Source: Clostridiales bacterium (GTDB lineage: Bacteria > Bacillota > Clostridia > Caldicoprobacterales > DTU083). From it: DNA of 64,000 bases. The stretch lies in assembly GCA_012842605.1 (NCBI GenBank), contig DUSN01000069.1, positions 1 through 64,000 of the forward strand. The letters are read 5' to 3'. The notes below the pieces were generated by a model. The model did no database searches. It saw only the letters and a program-made list of their open reading frames with translations, and was not told the DNA's origin. The translations under genes and the position numbers were made by a program. This document shows, piece by piece, positions 1 to 10,200 of the stretch; the first letter of the stretch is position 1, and every line of letters starts with the position of its first letter.

Positions 1-739
1 CCTTAACGGTTCCTCTCTCTACTCTGCCGGTAGCAACGGTTCCGCGGCCGGTAATGGAGAATACGTCCTCAACAGGCATCAGGAAGGGCTTGTCGGTATC
101 GCGCTCGGGTGTGGGTACATAGCTGTCTATTGCTTCCATAAGCTCGAATATGGATTTGCACCAGGGATCGGTGGTAACATCTGCACCGCTCTGTGCAGCT
201 TCCAATGCCTTCAGCGCTGAACCCTTAACAATCGGAATGTCGTCTCCCGGGAACTCATATTCATTCAGCAGTTCTCTTACTTCCAGCTCTACCAGCTCAA
301 GCAGCTCTTCATCGTCTACCATGTCGGTCTTGTTCATGTAAACTACAATGTAGGGAACTCCTACCTGACGTGCCAGCAGAATGTGCTCACGGGTCTGGGG
401 CATGGGACCGTCTGCTGCTGATACTACCAGGATTGCTCCGTCCATCTGGGCAGCTCCGGTAATCATGTTCTTTACGTAGTCAGCGTGTCCGGGACAGTCA
501 ACGTGTGCATAGTGACGCTTCTCAGACTCGTACTCTACGTGTGCGGTATTGATGGTGATTCCTCTTTCCTTCTCTTCGGGAGCCTTGTCAATTTCATCGT
601 ACCTGGTTGCCTGGGCTCTCCCGAACTTTGCCATTACCATTGTGATGGCTGCTGTCAGGGTGGTTTTGCCATGGTCAACGTGTCCTATGGTTCCTACGTT
701 GACATGGGGCTTTGTTCTCTCAAATTTTGCCTTTGCCAT
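1..739 (-). CDS. tuf: Elongation factor Tu, N-terminal part (cut by window edge)
   Basis: EF-Tu is the GTPase that brings aminoacyl-tRNA to the ribosome. The translation opens [20 protein letters not shown] and shows the P-loop GHVDHGKT (G1), the RGITI switch I segment, DCPGH (G3) and NKTD (G4) in the right order. About 246 codons are present; domains 2 and 3 continue beyond base 1. The start ATG at 739 follows an AAAGGAGGAG ribosome binding site. Two tRNA genes lie just upstream on the same strand with their own promoter, so tuf is probably cotranscribed with them, an arrangement known from other bacterial tuf loci. Identification is secure. Confidence 0.98.
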   Translation of the reverse strand, partial: MAKAKFERTKPHVNVGTIGHVDHGKTTLTAAITMVMAKFGRAQATRYDEIDKAPEEKERGITINTAHVEYESEKRHYAHVDCPGHADYVKNMITGAAQMDGAILVVSAADGPMPQTREHILLARQVGVPYIVVYMNKTDMVDDEELLELVELEVRELLNEYEFPGDDIPIVKGSALKALEAAQSGADVTTDPWCKSIFELMEAIDSYVPTPERDTDKPFLMPVEDVFSITGRGTVATGRVERGTVK

Positions 740-824
740 GAAAACTCTCCTCCTTTGTTTTCTTGTAAAACGCCATTACAACTTGCCCTGGTGTTTCATA
801 TAATAAATAAATACTACGAACTTG

Positions 825-900
825 TGGAGCCCACGACCGGACTTGAACCGGTGACCTCCGCCTTACCATGGCGATGCTCTACCTGCTGAGCTACATGGGC
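825..900 (-). tRNA. tRNA-Thr (anticodon GGU)
   Basis: The minus strand folds as a full cloverleaf of 76 nt: a 7-bp acceptor stem (GCCCATG with CGTGGGC, one G-T pair), a D arm GCTC/GAGC, an anticodon stem TCGCC/GGCGG closing the loop ATGGTAA (anticodon GGT), the T-loop GGTTCAAGTCC, and an encoded CCA end. It sits 86 nt upstream of tuf and is probably processed from the same transcript. Confidence 0.96.
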
Positions 901-965
901 TAATAGGAAGCTGGAACCAAAAGCCGGAGATTAACCTCTAACTTTTAGCTGCTAACTTCTAAAAA

Positions 966-1039
966 TGGAGCGGGTGATGGGAATCGAACCCACGCAGCCA
1001 GCTTGGGAAGCTGGAACTCTACCATTGAGCTACACCCGC
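966..1039 (-). tRNA. tRNA-Gly (anticodon CCC)
   Basis: A 74-nt cloverleaf on the minus strand with acceptor stem GCGGGTG/CACCCGC, a short D loop, anticodon stem CCAGC/GCTGG around the loop TTCCCAA (anticodon CCC), the T arm TGGGTTCGATTCCCA and an encoded CCA. It is the first gene after the promoter at 1060-1088 and is followed by tRNA-Thr and tuf. The CCC isoacceptor reads only GGG, so other tRNA-Gly genes must exist elsewhere. Confidence 0.95.
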
Positions 1040-1059
1040 ATACCCAAAAACCATATAAT

Positions 1060-1088
1060 ATTTTAATCCCAGGTACCAAGTTTGTCAA
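1060..1088 (-). promoter_or_regulatory. Sigma-A promoter for tRNA-Gly/tRNA-Thr/tuf
   Basis: On the minus strand a perfect -35 TTGACA (1083-1088) is separated by exactly 17 nt from a -10 TAAAAT (1060-1065). The predicted start point is about 12-15 nt before the first base of tRNA-Gly. It lies in the short gap after sigH and gives the tRNA-tuf unit its own strong promoter. Confidence 0.8.
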
Positions 1089-1106
1089 CGGCTAATTGAC
1101 TTTACC

Positions 1107-1748
1107 CTACTCTTTTTCTTCCAGGTACCTTTCCAGCTTGCGTTTCACCCTTTGCAGTGCATTATCTATAGATTTAACATGCCTGTCGAGGTCAGCCGCT
1201 ATTTCCTGGTATGATTTGCCTTGTAAATAAGAAGTGAGGACTTCCCATTCCAAATCACTGAGCAGTTCCCCAATTTTGCATTCAATACTGTTGAAGTCTT
1301 CCTGGCTGATAATGAGCTCTTCAGGGTCTGAAATCCGTGTTCCGGACAATACATCCATCAAGGTCCGGTCTGATTCTTCATCATATATGGGCTTGTTAAG
1401 AGAGACATAAGAGTTAAGGGGAATATGCTTCTGCCTTGTTGCAGTCTTTATTGCCGTAATTATCTGCCTGGTAATGCACAGCTCTGCAAAGGCTCGAAAG
1501 GAGGAAAGCTTGTCCTGCCTGAAATCACGAATAGCTTTAAAAAGACCAATCATACCTTCCTGAATAATATCCTCACGGTCTGCACCAATCAGAAAATAAG
1601 AACGTGCCTTGGCCCGGACAAAATTTCGGTACTTGTGAATGATGTATTCCAGAGCTTGCTCGTCGCCGGTCCGGGCATCCTCCACTATCTGCTCGTCCGG
1701 TATCGCATCATAATCATTGAAAATATCCTTTGGCGCCGTAAGCTCCAC
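1107..1748 (-). CDS. sigH: RNA polymerase sporulation sigma factor SigH
   Basis: SigH (Spo0H) is the alternative sigma factor of the transition to stationary phase and early sporulation. The protein has the hallmark region 2 segment KYRNFVRAKARSYFLIGADR, then EDIIQEGMIGLFKAIRDFR, the stretch RQIITAIKTATRQKHIPLNS, and a C-terminal region 4 helix-turn-helix. Several starts are possible: TTG 1763, ATG 1754 or GTG 1748. The GGGGGAG ribosome binding site is best spaced for GTG 1748, which I use (213 aa). Gene order with rae1 and rlmB upstream and tuf downstream is typical for Firmicutes and implies a spore former or a close relative. The family call is secure; the start is uncertain. Confidence 0.95.
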   Translation of the reverse strand: MELTAPKDIFNDYDAIPDEQIVEDARTGDEQALEYIIHKYRNFVRAKARSYFLIGADREDIIQEGMIGLFKAIRDFRQDKLSSFRAFAELCITRQIITAIKTATRQKHIPLNSYVSLNKPIYDEESDRTLMDVLSGTRISDPEELIISQEDFNSIECKIGELLSDLEWEVLTSYLQGKSYQEIAADLDRHVKSIDNALQRVKRKLERYLEEKE

Positions 1749-1864
1749 CCACATCTCCCCCAATGCAGCAATAACAAACCCAGTAATTGTATATATTATA
1801 TATTAAAAAGCAATATATCCATATATCAAATTGATTATACATTACATAATCTGTACAAGTCAAG

Positions 1865-2377
1865 CTATCTTTGACGTCTCCAGCGCTCCAGAATATCGGC
1901 AATTTCAGGCTTTGCCCAGTCACCCAGAGGGTTGGTTTTGGGTTTAGGTTTTCTCAGATACTCATCATCAATCTTTTTTTTAGACAACTCAATCTGATCC
2001 AATAGTTCACGGGCTGATATGCGAACTGCACCCCTTGACATCACTATGGTTTGCTGGAGGAAATCTGAAGTCGCCACCATAACATGCATATTCTTCTGAA
2101 TTCCATCGGTCCAGCGTTCAATAAAATGATCGGCTGTTTCACCTTCACGGGTAAAGATCACCTCTACATTGCCAGCCGTTTCCCTTTTCTCCAGTCCCCC
2201 TTTTGTCATATGAGCATCAAACACAACAATGATCCTGTAACCCTTATAGCCCTGGAAGTCCTGCAAGATCTCCAGCAATGAATGCCTGGCTTCCTCTAAA
2301 CTATACTGTGCTATTTTCTTCAGATCAGGCCATGCGTGAATAATATTGTAACCATCTACAATCAAGATTTCCTCCAA
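1865..2377 (-). CDS. rae1: Rae1/YacP ribosome-associated endoribonuclease (NYN/PIN-like)
   Basis: A 170-aa NYN-domain protein. In Bacillus subtilis Rae1 (YacP) cleaves mRNA in the ribosomal A site. The start of the fold is visible as EEILIVDGYNIIHAWPDLK, followed by RIIVVFDAHM and VIFTREGETADHFIERW, which hold the acidic residues typical of PIN-like active sites. The start codon is TTG at 2377, and the first 16 bp overlap the end of rlmB, so the two are translationally coupled. Position between rlmB and sigH matches Bacillus and Clostridium. Confidence 0.9.
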   Translation of the reverse strand: MEEILIVDGYNIIHAWPDLKKIAQYSLEEARHSLLEILQDFQGYKGYRIIVVFDAHMTKGGLEKRETAGNVEVIFTREGETADHFIERWTDGIQKNMHVMVATSDFLQQTIVMSRGAVRISARELLDQIELSKKKIDDEYLRKPKPKTNPLGDWAKPEIADILERWRRQR

Positions 2378-3276
2378 TGTTTCTCACCCGACCCTCTCTG
2401 CCTCACCACCTCATACATCAAAATCCCGGCCGCTACCGAAGCATTCAAGGATTCAATCTTACCCATAAGGGGTATTTTGATGAGAAAATCACACTTTTCC
2501 TTTACCAGCCTGCTTATGCCATGGCCTTCACTGCCTATTACCAGTGCAATAGGACCTGTTAAATCCTGACAGGTAAACTCTGAGCCTTCCAGGTCTGCAC
2601 CTGCTATCCATATGCCCTGCTTTTTCAAATCTTCCAAAAGTCTTGACAGATTGGTAACCTTTGCTACAGGCATATATTCCACCGCACCGGCAGACGCTTT
2701 TATAACCGCGGGAGTCAATCCAACAGACCTGCGTTTTGGAATAATAACCCCATGAGCTCCTGAGCATTCTGCAGTTCTAATGATTGCTCCGAAATTATGG
2801 GGATCTGTGATTTCGTCCAATATTATCAGAAAAGGATCCTCATCCCGTTCTTTGGCATGCTGGATAATTTCATCAACTTCCACGTATTTATATGGCGTAA
2901 CAAAAGCGATAACACCCTGTTGCGCTCCGGATTCTGATATCTCATCCAGGCGCTGCCGGTCCACTTCCTGTATCACCACTCCGTTATCTCTTGCTCTCTT
3001 TACAATTTCTCTAATTGGGCCTTCGCTGCTGCCTCGCGCAATAAGCAGTTTTTCAATAGTTCTGCCTGAACGAAGGGCTTCAAGCACCGGGTTTTTCCCT
3101 TCAATTCGGTTTTCACTTATGTATTGCTCACCTGATTCTAAAGCATAAGTCATTTTATCAGCAAATTCTTTGTTTAATTTGCCGGAATGCTCATGTTTTG
3201 GGCTTTTCCTGCTGTTTCCTGCCCTGTTTAATTCACTTTTTGCATCTCCGCCCATTTTTCCTTTGGCCTGCCTCAT
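2362..3276 (-). CDS. rlmB: 23S rRNA (guanosine-2'-O-)-methyltransferase RlmB, TrmH family
   Basis: A 304-aa SpoU/TrmH-family methyltransferase that methylates G2251 of 23S rRNA in known orthologues. An N-terminal basic extension of about 50 residues precedes the substrate-binding domain (from IEGKNPVLEALRSGRTIEKL). The SPOUT core shows LDEITDPHNFGAIIRTAEC (motif 1), ALVIGSEGHGIS (motif 2) and IPLMGKIESLNASVAAGILM (motif 3), which form the knotted SAM site. The ATG follows CGGAGG. The long charged N-terminus is variable in this family. It lies in an operon-like run with mrnC and rae1. Confidence 0.95.
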   Translation of the reverse strand: MRQAKGKMGGDAKSELNRAGNSRKSPKHEHSGKLNKEFADKMTYALESGEQYISENRIEGKNPVLEALRSGRTIEKLLIARGSSEGPIREIVKRARDNGVVIQEVDRQRLDEISESGAQQGVIAFVTPYKYVEVDEIIQHAKERDEDPFLIILDEITDPHNFGAIIRTAECSGAHGVIIPKRRSVGLTPAVIKASAGAVEYMPVAKVTNLSRLLEDLKKQGIWIAGADLEGSEFTCQDLTGPIALVIGSEGHGISRLVKEKCDFLIKIPLMGKIESLNASVAAGILMYEVVRQRGSGEKHWRKS

Positions 3277-3333
3277 TTCTATCCTCCGTTTAACTATTAA
3301 AATACTATATATGCAAGATCAACCTATTTAAAA

Positions 3334-3783
3334 TCAGATGTTATTCTGCTGGGGCTGATTCTCGGCTTTCAAAACATGGCCCAGGATTTCACATAAACGC
3401 TCTTCCTGGTGCGTTAAATACAAGTATCCAATTAATGATTCAAATCCCGTAGCCTGCCTGTATTCTACAACATCGGCGTTCTTTGGAACAGTGCCTGACT
3501 TGGCATTCCTTCCCCGCCTGACAATGTACTTTTCATCCTCGGTAAGCAGATTGTCTATTTCGTGAAGTGATTTTGACTGAGACCCTGCTTTAACAAAGGA
3601 TACGGATTTCAGATGCAACTGGTGAACACTGACATCATTGGTATGGATAAGATATGTCCTGACAAACAAATCATAAACAGTATCACCCAAATATGCCAAT
3701 ACCAATGGATGCATCATGCGCACCTGTGACGGAGTAAATTCCCTGCCTGATATGCTTTTTATATATTCCAGTATTTGTTTCAA
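3334..3783 (-). CDS. mrnC: Mini-ribonuclease III
   Basis: A 149-aa RNase III-like protein without a double-stranded-RNA binding domain, as in Mini-III, which matures 23S rRNA in Bacillus. The catalytic-domain signature MHPLVLAYLGDTVYDLFVRT is clear, and later segments such as RRGRNAKSGTVPKNADVVEY and ATGFESLIGYLYLT match the family. In many Firmicutes it follows cysS; here the upstream 464 bp are non-coding and cysS is not adjacent. Confidence 0.94.
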   Translation of the reverse strand: MKQILEYIKSISGREFTPSQVRMMHPLVLAYLGDTVYDLFVRTYLIHTNDVSVHQLHLKSVSFVKAGSQSKSLHEIDNLLTEDEKYIVRRGRNAKSGTVPKNADVVEYRQATGFESLIGYLYLTHQEERLCEILGHVLKAENQPQQNNI

Positions 3784-4247
3784 AAATTCACCTCCAGCAA
3801 AACCTTCTGCAACCGGAAGTTTTCTATATTATTGTACCCTGATGATTTTCCATTAAACATTTTGATTTTTTTCATTGTAACAGTTTAATTATATCAATGG
3901 GTACATAAATACTCAAACATTAATAAGCAAGATATTAACATCTCTTGCATCCTATTTAAATATATATTAAAAAATATTGGAAGAATATATAAAGAAGGAA
4001 TAACAGTATTATTGTATAATTATATTAACTATCGTTATTTCAACATAGCTGCCAATCTCCATCATTAATGTTTCCTATGTATATGTTATCCTTTGCAGCA
4101 CACCGAATATGGACAACATAAGTGCAAAATAAAGGAAGGAATATATAAAGAAAATGAAAGAATGAAATTATGATAATTTAAGTTAATATTATAGAAGTTA
4201 TTTGGCATAGGCAATCCTTATATTGATAAATGACAGGGGGATCTTGG
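3784..4247. other. AT-rich intergenic region with a direct repeat
   Basis: No gene is visible between mrnC (leftward) and the GPH symporter (rightward). The 14-mer GAATATATAAAGAA occurs twice, at 3983-3996 and 4139-4152, 156 bp apart on the + strand. The region must contain promoters for both divergent genes, but I could not pick a convincing -35/-10 pair. The repeats could be regulator sites or chance AT-rich similarity. Confidence 0.4.
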
Positions 4248-5639
4248 GTGAAAAGCGCTTCAAACTATAATCGCTATACCTTTGGGCTTGGCACTATAGG
4301 CCGGGACATGGTTTATGCACTGGTCAGCATGTACCTGATGTTTTATCTCACTGATATACTTAATCTGCCGAATTCCATACTCTGGTGGGTAAACTTTGTA
4401 TTATTGGCAGGACGCATATTTGATGCTCTGAACGATCCCATTATGGGAGTAATTGTAGACAACACCAGCTCCCGGTTCGGCAAGTTCAAGCCTTGGATTG
4501 CAATCGGAGCTTTATTGTCGGGAATTTCTACTATATTGTTATTTACAGACTTTGGCATCAGCGGACTTGGTTATGTGGTTCTGTTCGCCGTTTTCTATTT
4601 GTTATGGGAAATCACCTATACAGCCAATGACATATCCTATTGGTCCATGCTGCCGTCTCTCAGCATGGATCAAAAGGAACGGGAAAAAATCGGCGCTGTT
4701 GCTAAAATATGTGCAAATGTCGGGCTTTTTACAGTGGTTGCAGGAATTGTACCCATTACAACAGCTCTTGGCAATGTATACGGCAGCATGAAAACAGCAT
4801 ACACGGTTTTTGCCTCAGCGTTGGCAATTATTATGTGTGTATGTCAAAGCATAACCATATTTGGAGTCAGGGAACAAAAGGGAGTATTCAGGAATGAAAG
4901 CATCACTACGTTGAAAGGCATGGTCAAAGCCATTTTTTACAATGATCAGCTTTTATATACATCAATTTCAATGTCGCTGTTTATGATAGGTTATATGACC
5001 ACAACTAATTTCGGGTTGTATTTTTTCAAATATGCGTACGGAGACGAAGGAATGTACTCAATATTCGCAGTCATACTCGGCATATCACAGATTGCAGCCC
5101 TATCTGTCTTTCCTTTATTCAGCAAGCGCTTTAACAGAAAAAAACTGTATGCAGCAGCCACTGCTATGGTAGTGCTGGGGTATTTGATATTTTTCTTTTC
5201 GCCAATGAAAATGCTCTTCATAGGTACATCAGGTATTTTAATTTTTATCGGTGAGGCTTTTATTCAGCTTCTCATGCTGATGTTCCTGGCAGATACCGTA
5301 GAATACGGTCAATGGAAGCTTGGAAAAAGAAATGACAGTGTAACTTTTTCTCTGCAGCCCTTTATTAACAAAATGGGCGGAGCCATAGCCAGCGGTATTG
5401 TAGGCACAACTGTCATAATATCAGGCATTAACGAGGCTACTTCTGCTGCCGAAGTAACCCCCGAAGGCCTGTTTATGATGAAATCTGCTATGCTGATCCT
5501 GCCCCTTATATTTATTCTTTGCGGGTACCTGCTGTATCGAAGCAAGTTCAGGATTGATGAATCCCTTTATAAACAGATTCTGGATGACCTGCAGCGAAGA
5601 GGTGAAGTCAGCTTGCAGAAGGCTGAACATGAGAACTAG
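4248..5639 (+). CDS. GPH-family (MelB-like) sugar:cation symporter
   Basis: A glycoside-pentoside-hexuronide symporter (MFS superfamily) of 463 aa with about 12 hydrophobic segments. The family signature between helices 2 and 3 is present (NDPIMGVIVDNTSSRFGKFK, with Asp and basic residues), followed by RPW-like KPWIAIGA. Such proteins import oligosaccharides or glycosides with Na+ or H+. An upstream ATG (4230) exists, but a strong AGGGGG site at 4235-4240 fits GTG 4248, giving the usual N-terminus SASNYNRYTFGLGTIGRDM. It overlaps the 3' end of the convergent sensor kinase by 32 bp. This is the only sugar transporter in the window; its substrate cannot be read from sequence. Confidence 0.88.
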   Translation: MKSASNYNRYTFGLGTIGRDMVYALVSMYLMFYLTDILNLPNSILWWVNFVLLAGRIFDALNDPIMGVIVDNTSSRFGKFKPWIAIGALLSGISTILLFTDFGISGLGYVVLFAVFYLLWEITYTANDISYWSMLPSLSMDQKEREKIGAVAKICANVGLFTVVAGIVPITTALGNVYGSMKTAYTVFASALAIIMCVCQSITIFGVREQKGVFRNESITTLKGMVKAIFYNDQLLYTSISMSLFMIGYMTTTNFGLYFFKYAYGDEGMYSIFAVILGISQIAALSVFPLFSKRFNRKKLYAAATAMVVLGYLIFFFSPMKMLFIGTSGILIFIGEAFIQLLMLMFLADTVEYGQWKLGKRNDSVTFSLQPFINKMGGAIASGIVGTTVIISGINEATSAAEVTPEGLFMMKSAMLILPLIFILCGYLLYRSKFRIDESLYKQILDDLQRRGEVSLQKAEHEN

Positions 5640-6965
5640 AATCACATTTAAATGTAATGATGAATTCTGTCTCAAATTCATTGCTTTGGAAAGTTATTTC
5701 ACCGCGGTTCTTTAATATAAGCTCTCTTACTATGTAAAGTCCATAACCCCTCTCACCGCTTGTCTTGGCTTTGGTGGAATATTTGTATTCGAAAATATGT
5801 TTTTTATGGACTTCCGGTATTTCAGGCCCATTATTGGAAACTGAGATGCAGCATTTTCCGTCCTCCTCATAAATGGAAAGGGATACTATTTTCTTTTCAT
5901 CCGGGGGATTTGTCATAACAGCGTCAAAAGCATTATCTACTATATTGCCGATAATGGTGGTTAAATCAACATCATCCACTGAAATATTCATACTGTCAAG
6001 AGTTGTTTCAGTATCCACTTCTAAGATTATGCCTTTTTCAGATGCAATTTGTTCTTAACAGCCAGCAGTCCATCCAGGTACTTGTTGCCGGTATTATAAA
6101 AGTGAAAGCCGCTGCTGTTTATGTTCTCTGTCAGTTTAAGGGCATATGTCCGTACCCTTTCTAAGGCTTCAGGTTCCCGCATGGTACAAAGAGCCACCAA
6201 TGTACTTATATGGTTCTTATAATCGTGTTTCTCCTTTCGTACCGCATCTACAATCAATTCCATATTCCTGGAGTATTCCTGCTGCAGTTTCAGCTGGTTT
6301 TCTATGTTCATCAGTTTAATGCGTTCCCTGGTGTCCAGGAGCCCAAGTAAAATAACGCCAAGAAACATCATTCCGCTGGAAAGCAATACACCTAGATTTT
6401 TTATATATTTAATGCCGTTACTGAAAAAGACACTCATGAAAAACAGTATTAACAAAAAATATGCTGTTGAGGAAGTATCTTTAGATGAAAAGCTTTTTTG
6501 CAGAGAACTGGTGTTGATTTGGAACCGGGTGACTAACAAAATAAGTCCAATTTGAATAGGTCTTATGAAGATAAGAGCCTGCATCTGAATAAATTGATCA
6601 TTCATTGCTTCGCTAAACGGAACACCCATGAAAGACAACACTACAAATGAACTGAAAGTCTCAGTAATGCCATATATTAGAAACGCTATGATGTTTACTG
6701 CTATGGACAAGTACAAATTGGTTTTAGTAAGATAAGATAAAAGCAGAATACTGAATGCAATATAAAATAATGTAAGAGGCAAATCCCTGTAATTAAAAAG
6801 AAAATTTGACAATATCAGGTATAACAGTATAAAAGACATTGCCTTCAAAAAGTCTGTCCGCAGAAAATCCAGCTTTCCTAATATGTGCAGCAATAAAAAA
6901 AGAAGAATAGCGCTTTCCAGAACAATGAGAATTATTCTATTTAAAATAAACTCCAGTATCTCCAC
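5608..6965 (-). pseudogene. AgrC/CitA-type GHKL sensor histidine kinase, frameshifted
   Basis: The N-terminal part (to 6027) has six to seven hydrophobic helices, then the dimerisation segment KEKHDYKNHISTLVALC with the phosphate-accepting His of HPK10-type kinases. This frame ends at a TAA shortly after LLAVKNKLHLKKA. The C-terminal ATPase domain lies in another frame (5608 to about 6050): N box NIVDNAFDA, G box SGERGYGLYIV. Adding one A in the run at 6048-6050 restores NKIASEKGIILEVDTET across the junction. So this is one gene broken by a single-base deletion, a sequencing error, or a phase-variable site. A GTG start at 6965 fits best; other starts up to 7010 are possible. No response regulator is adjacent. 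Confidence 0.85.
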
Positions 6966-7157
6966 ATATATCCACCCCATTCCCCAATAATTAACAAAAC
7001 AACAATTCAAAAATTATTATTCTACATTATATTCATAAATCCTTTACATATTAATTATTTATACCTAACATTTTTTAAAGAATTTAACACTATCCCTCGT
7101 TTAGTAAAAATGTCATCCTAACTCAATCAATAGCTTTTACATATAATGCTAAGAAAT

Positions 7158-7181
7158 CTCCCGCCTTTTAAAAGGCGGGAG
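7158..7181 (-). terminator. 24-bp perfect palindrome after the GH94-like gene
   Basis: CTCCCGCCTTTT pairs perfectly with AAAAGGCGGGAG. It lies 23 bp beyond the stop codon of the leftward GH94-like gene, so it may serve as a terminator, although the following T tract is weak (ATTTCTTAG). A related, one-arm-degenerate copy lies at 34783-34808 after another leftward gene. Confidence 0.5.
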
Positions 7182-7203
7182 TATGCACCATCGAGCTATT
7201 TCA

Positions 7204-10200
7204 TTAGTCCTGTTTCATTAACGGCAGGTAAATGTCAAATACAGAGTGATCCTTAAGCAGCTTGCGAACCAAATCACCGTCTATGCTTACACCTGCAGGA
7301 CGATATGGGTTATCCAGTTTCTTTGCCTGTATCTTGTGATCTTTAAAGAAGACACTTACCTCCTGGACATCACTGCTCATATGATAAACGAAAGAAATAT
7401 CATAACCGCTGTACATGAAATCAAAGCGCAGTCCGTCAAGACAATCCGGCAGTACCGGATCAATTATCAGGGAGTCTGCTGCAAACCTGATGCCAAGCAA
7501 ATGAGATACAAGCTGCCGTACATAAAGCCCGGGGCCGCTGGAATAAATCCTCCAGCCGCCTTTGACTTTAATGCTTCCGTCCCTCAGCTTGTCAAAGTAT
7601 TCCTGGTAATCATACCTGTTCAGGTAAGCACCTTCGGAGCTGCTGAAATAGGTATTGGACTGCCGGAGCTCTGCATTAGGCACTGATTTTTTTATAAGGA
7701 TGGGATTTATCTTAAACATGGCTTCCCATGCTTTCTCAGCCTTGCCCAGCTTAGACATGGCTTCTATATATCTGATATGGGCATGAACATATTGCAGGCT
7801 AATTTCCCTGCCAACATTGGCTGCCTGCTCGGCTCTTTGGAAATACCTGCTCACACCTCCTGCATACCGGGCCGGCCGGTCCATCAGTCTGACACCGTCA
7901 GGAAAGCTCAGGTGATTGTTAATAATATCCACGTTTTTCTCCGCCTGCTCCCTGTCAACCATCTCTGCAATTATGCTTCTGGTCAGGGGCAAAAGCCTGT
8001 ACTTAATACCTGTCTTCTGATCCAGGGGATGCAGCATATATTCTATAGTGTTATCATCATTAAAATATACAAACCCGGCCGGAATTCCGTCTTTTATAAG
8101 CACCTCATGGAAGGATTCCCGTATATCACTGCATATGCCCTTAAGCTTTGCTGAATATTCAGGCTCCACTTCATCCAGTGCTTTTGCCAGCTGATTCAAT
8201 GTCTGATATGCCAATGCAACAGTCCAGGCGCTGACCAGCCTTTCCTTCATGCTGGGATCTGCAGGCTGCAGGGTATCATCCCAGTCACCTCCGGCGTAAT
8301 TAACCAGCGCACCGGGGCCGACAAAGCGGGCCTCTATGGTTTCAACCGCCTCCTTTACATGCTGAAGCAAGGTGGTTTTTTCTTCAGAAACCATATGGCT
8401 GCTTAACAGCCGGTATGGAATTTTCTCTTGCAGAATGGAAATATCATTGGAAGCCAGGAGATAGTCACCAAGGGACTTCAGAGGCCAAAATACCACATCT
8501 CCATGGCATTCTTCAGCCTGATAATTGAACTTGTCAAACATAAACCATTGAGGCCATTCCTTGGTTTCAAGATACTGATGAGCAAATACCCTGAGCAATA
8601 CGTCCCGCATCAAATCAAAGTGGCCGTTTGCCAGGAAGAATTCCATGGGGCCTTGGCAGACATCCCGTGTACCCCATGCCGCTCCCCCGGGCTGCTCGAG
8701 ACCGTGAGGAACTGCAAAGTGGATAAGGGCATCATGGGTATACCACCAGATTATTTCATTTAGAATTTCGATCTGTTCAGATTCCGGCCCGCTTAAATGG
8801 AATTTGCTGAACAGCTTCCTGTAGTGATCAGCGTAGCGTTTAAACTCCTTATCCAAACGCCTCTTGCTCAATTTTTCAATGCTGCTGTCACTGCGGTCCA
8901 TCCTGCCTTCTATTATCAACTGGAACTCCTCAGCTGAGCTGAGTTGTATAGTCAGCATGGTACCATTTCTCGGTTTCCCGTCGGCAAAAAATATCCTGTC
9001 GTCAGCAATTTTATATTCAAAATCAGTTGCATGAATGGCAAAGTTAAGGTCAGGATAGGGATCCCATGGTTCTTTAACTGTTTTGCTTATCAGAATGGTG
9101 CCATCCATGTTCAAAATATTTGCCGGATGAAAATATTCATGCTCTCCCATAGCCAATTGATTGGTTATAATAAAGTCATACTTCCTGCCGTTTCTTGAAG
9201 ACACCTGCAATGCTGCAGCAGGCCGGTCAGCCAGGACAAAGGCAGTAACTATAATAATGTCATCCTCGATTTTATAGTACCACTTGGAGAAGCAGATGCC
9301 CATCTCATAAGCAGCAGGCAGTGTAAGAATCCTGTACACTCCGTTTACTTTAACAAAAATCCTCTGCCCGGAATTTTTGATAATATTCAAAAAGCCTCTT
9401 GCATTAGACAACAGCTTGTTAAATGATGTGTTTCCTGCTGTCAGCTGCGAGTGGAAGATGCCATACATGTAATTAGTGGAGGAAATCAGTCCCTTGGAAA
9501 CCTTTCTCATATCAGGACGCGTGCAAATAATATGGCCGTGCGGTCTTTCCACCAGCACCTCTTTTTGCTGCAACACTACATGGGTATGATAAGTGGTAAA
9601 GAAAGACAATAATTTCCCGTCAGCTTTTTCTTCCAGCTTTCTGTCCGTAAAAAGCTTGCAGATCTCGTTCTCTGAAAACTCTTCGGAAACAAAGGGAGTG
9701 CCAAACTCTAATTTCAACGGTGGTTTCTTAACCTTTTTCAGTATCTCACAGCTGTCCTGAATTGATTTGTAAGCCCGGAGCAGTTCTTCTGCATATAGAA
9801 TCTCTGTTACCGGCTGGGGCTGGTCGGGTTTAAATATACCGTAAAATACAACTCTCTTATTGCCGTTAATTGTCATTTTAGCTGTCTGCAGTGCTATATA
9901 AGCCAGTTCAAACTGATAATTCACATTGGGCAGGTTTGAATACAGCACCTTGGGTATATAGGTTTTTCTGTATTCATTTCCAAAAAACTGTGTGGCATCA
10001 GTGGAAAAACCTATGATTTCCGTATTAAGGCTTCCTTGCTGCAGGTATGGGTTTCTGCCGCCCTGGGAAAGGTTCTGCCTGGAGCTGACAGTATAACCAT
10101 TTTCCCCTTTGATAACCATGTGGTCAAGATACTGGCTCATGTACAATTCATTGGTCAGCACTCCCCCTTTTAATGCTACGCCTGCATCCTGACCATAAAT

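Noticed and set aside
485-889. Open frame of 134 codons on the + strand
   Set aside because: Antisense to tuf and the Thr tRNA gene; no ribosome binding site and no family resemblance.
4246-4261. Catabolite-response-element-like sequence TGAAAAGCGCTTCA
   Set aside because: The central CG is out of register with the cre consensus, and the site lies at the start codon within coding sequence.
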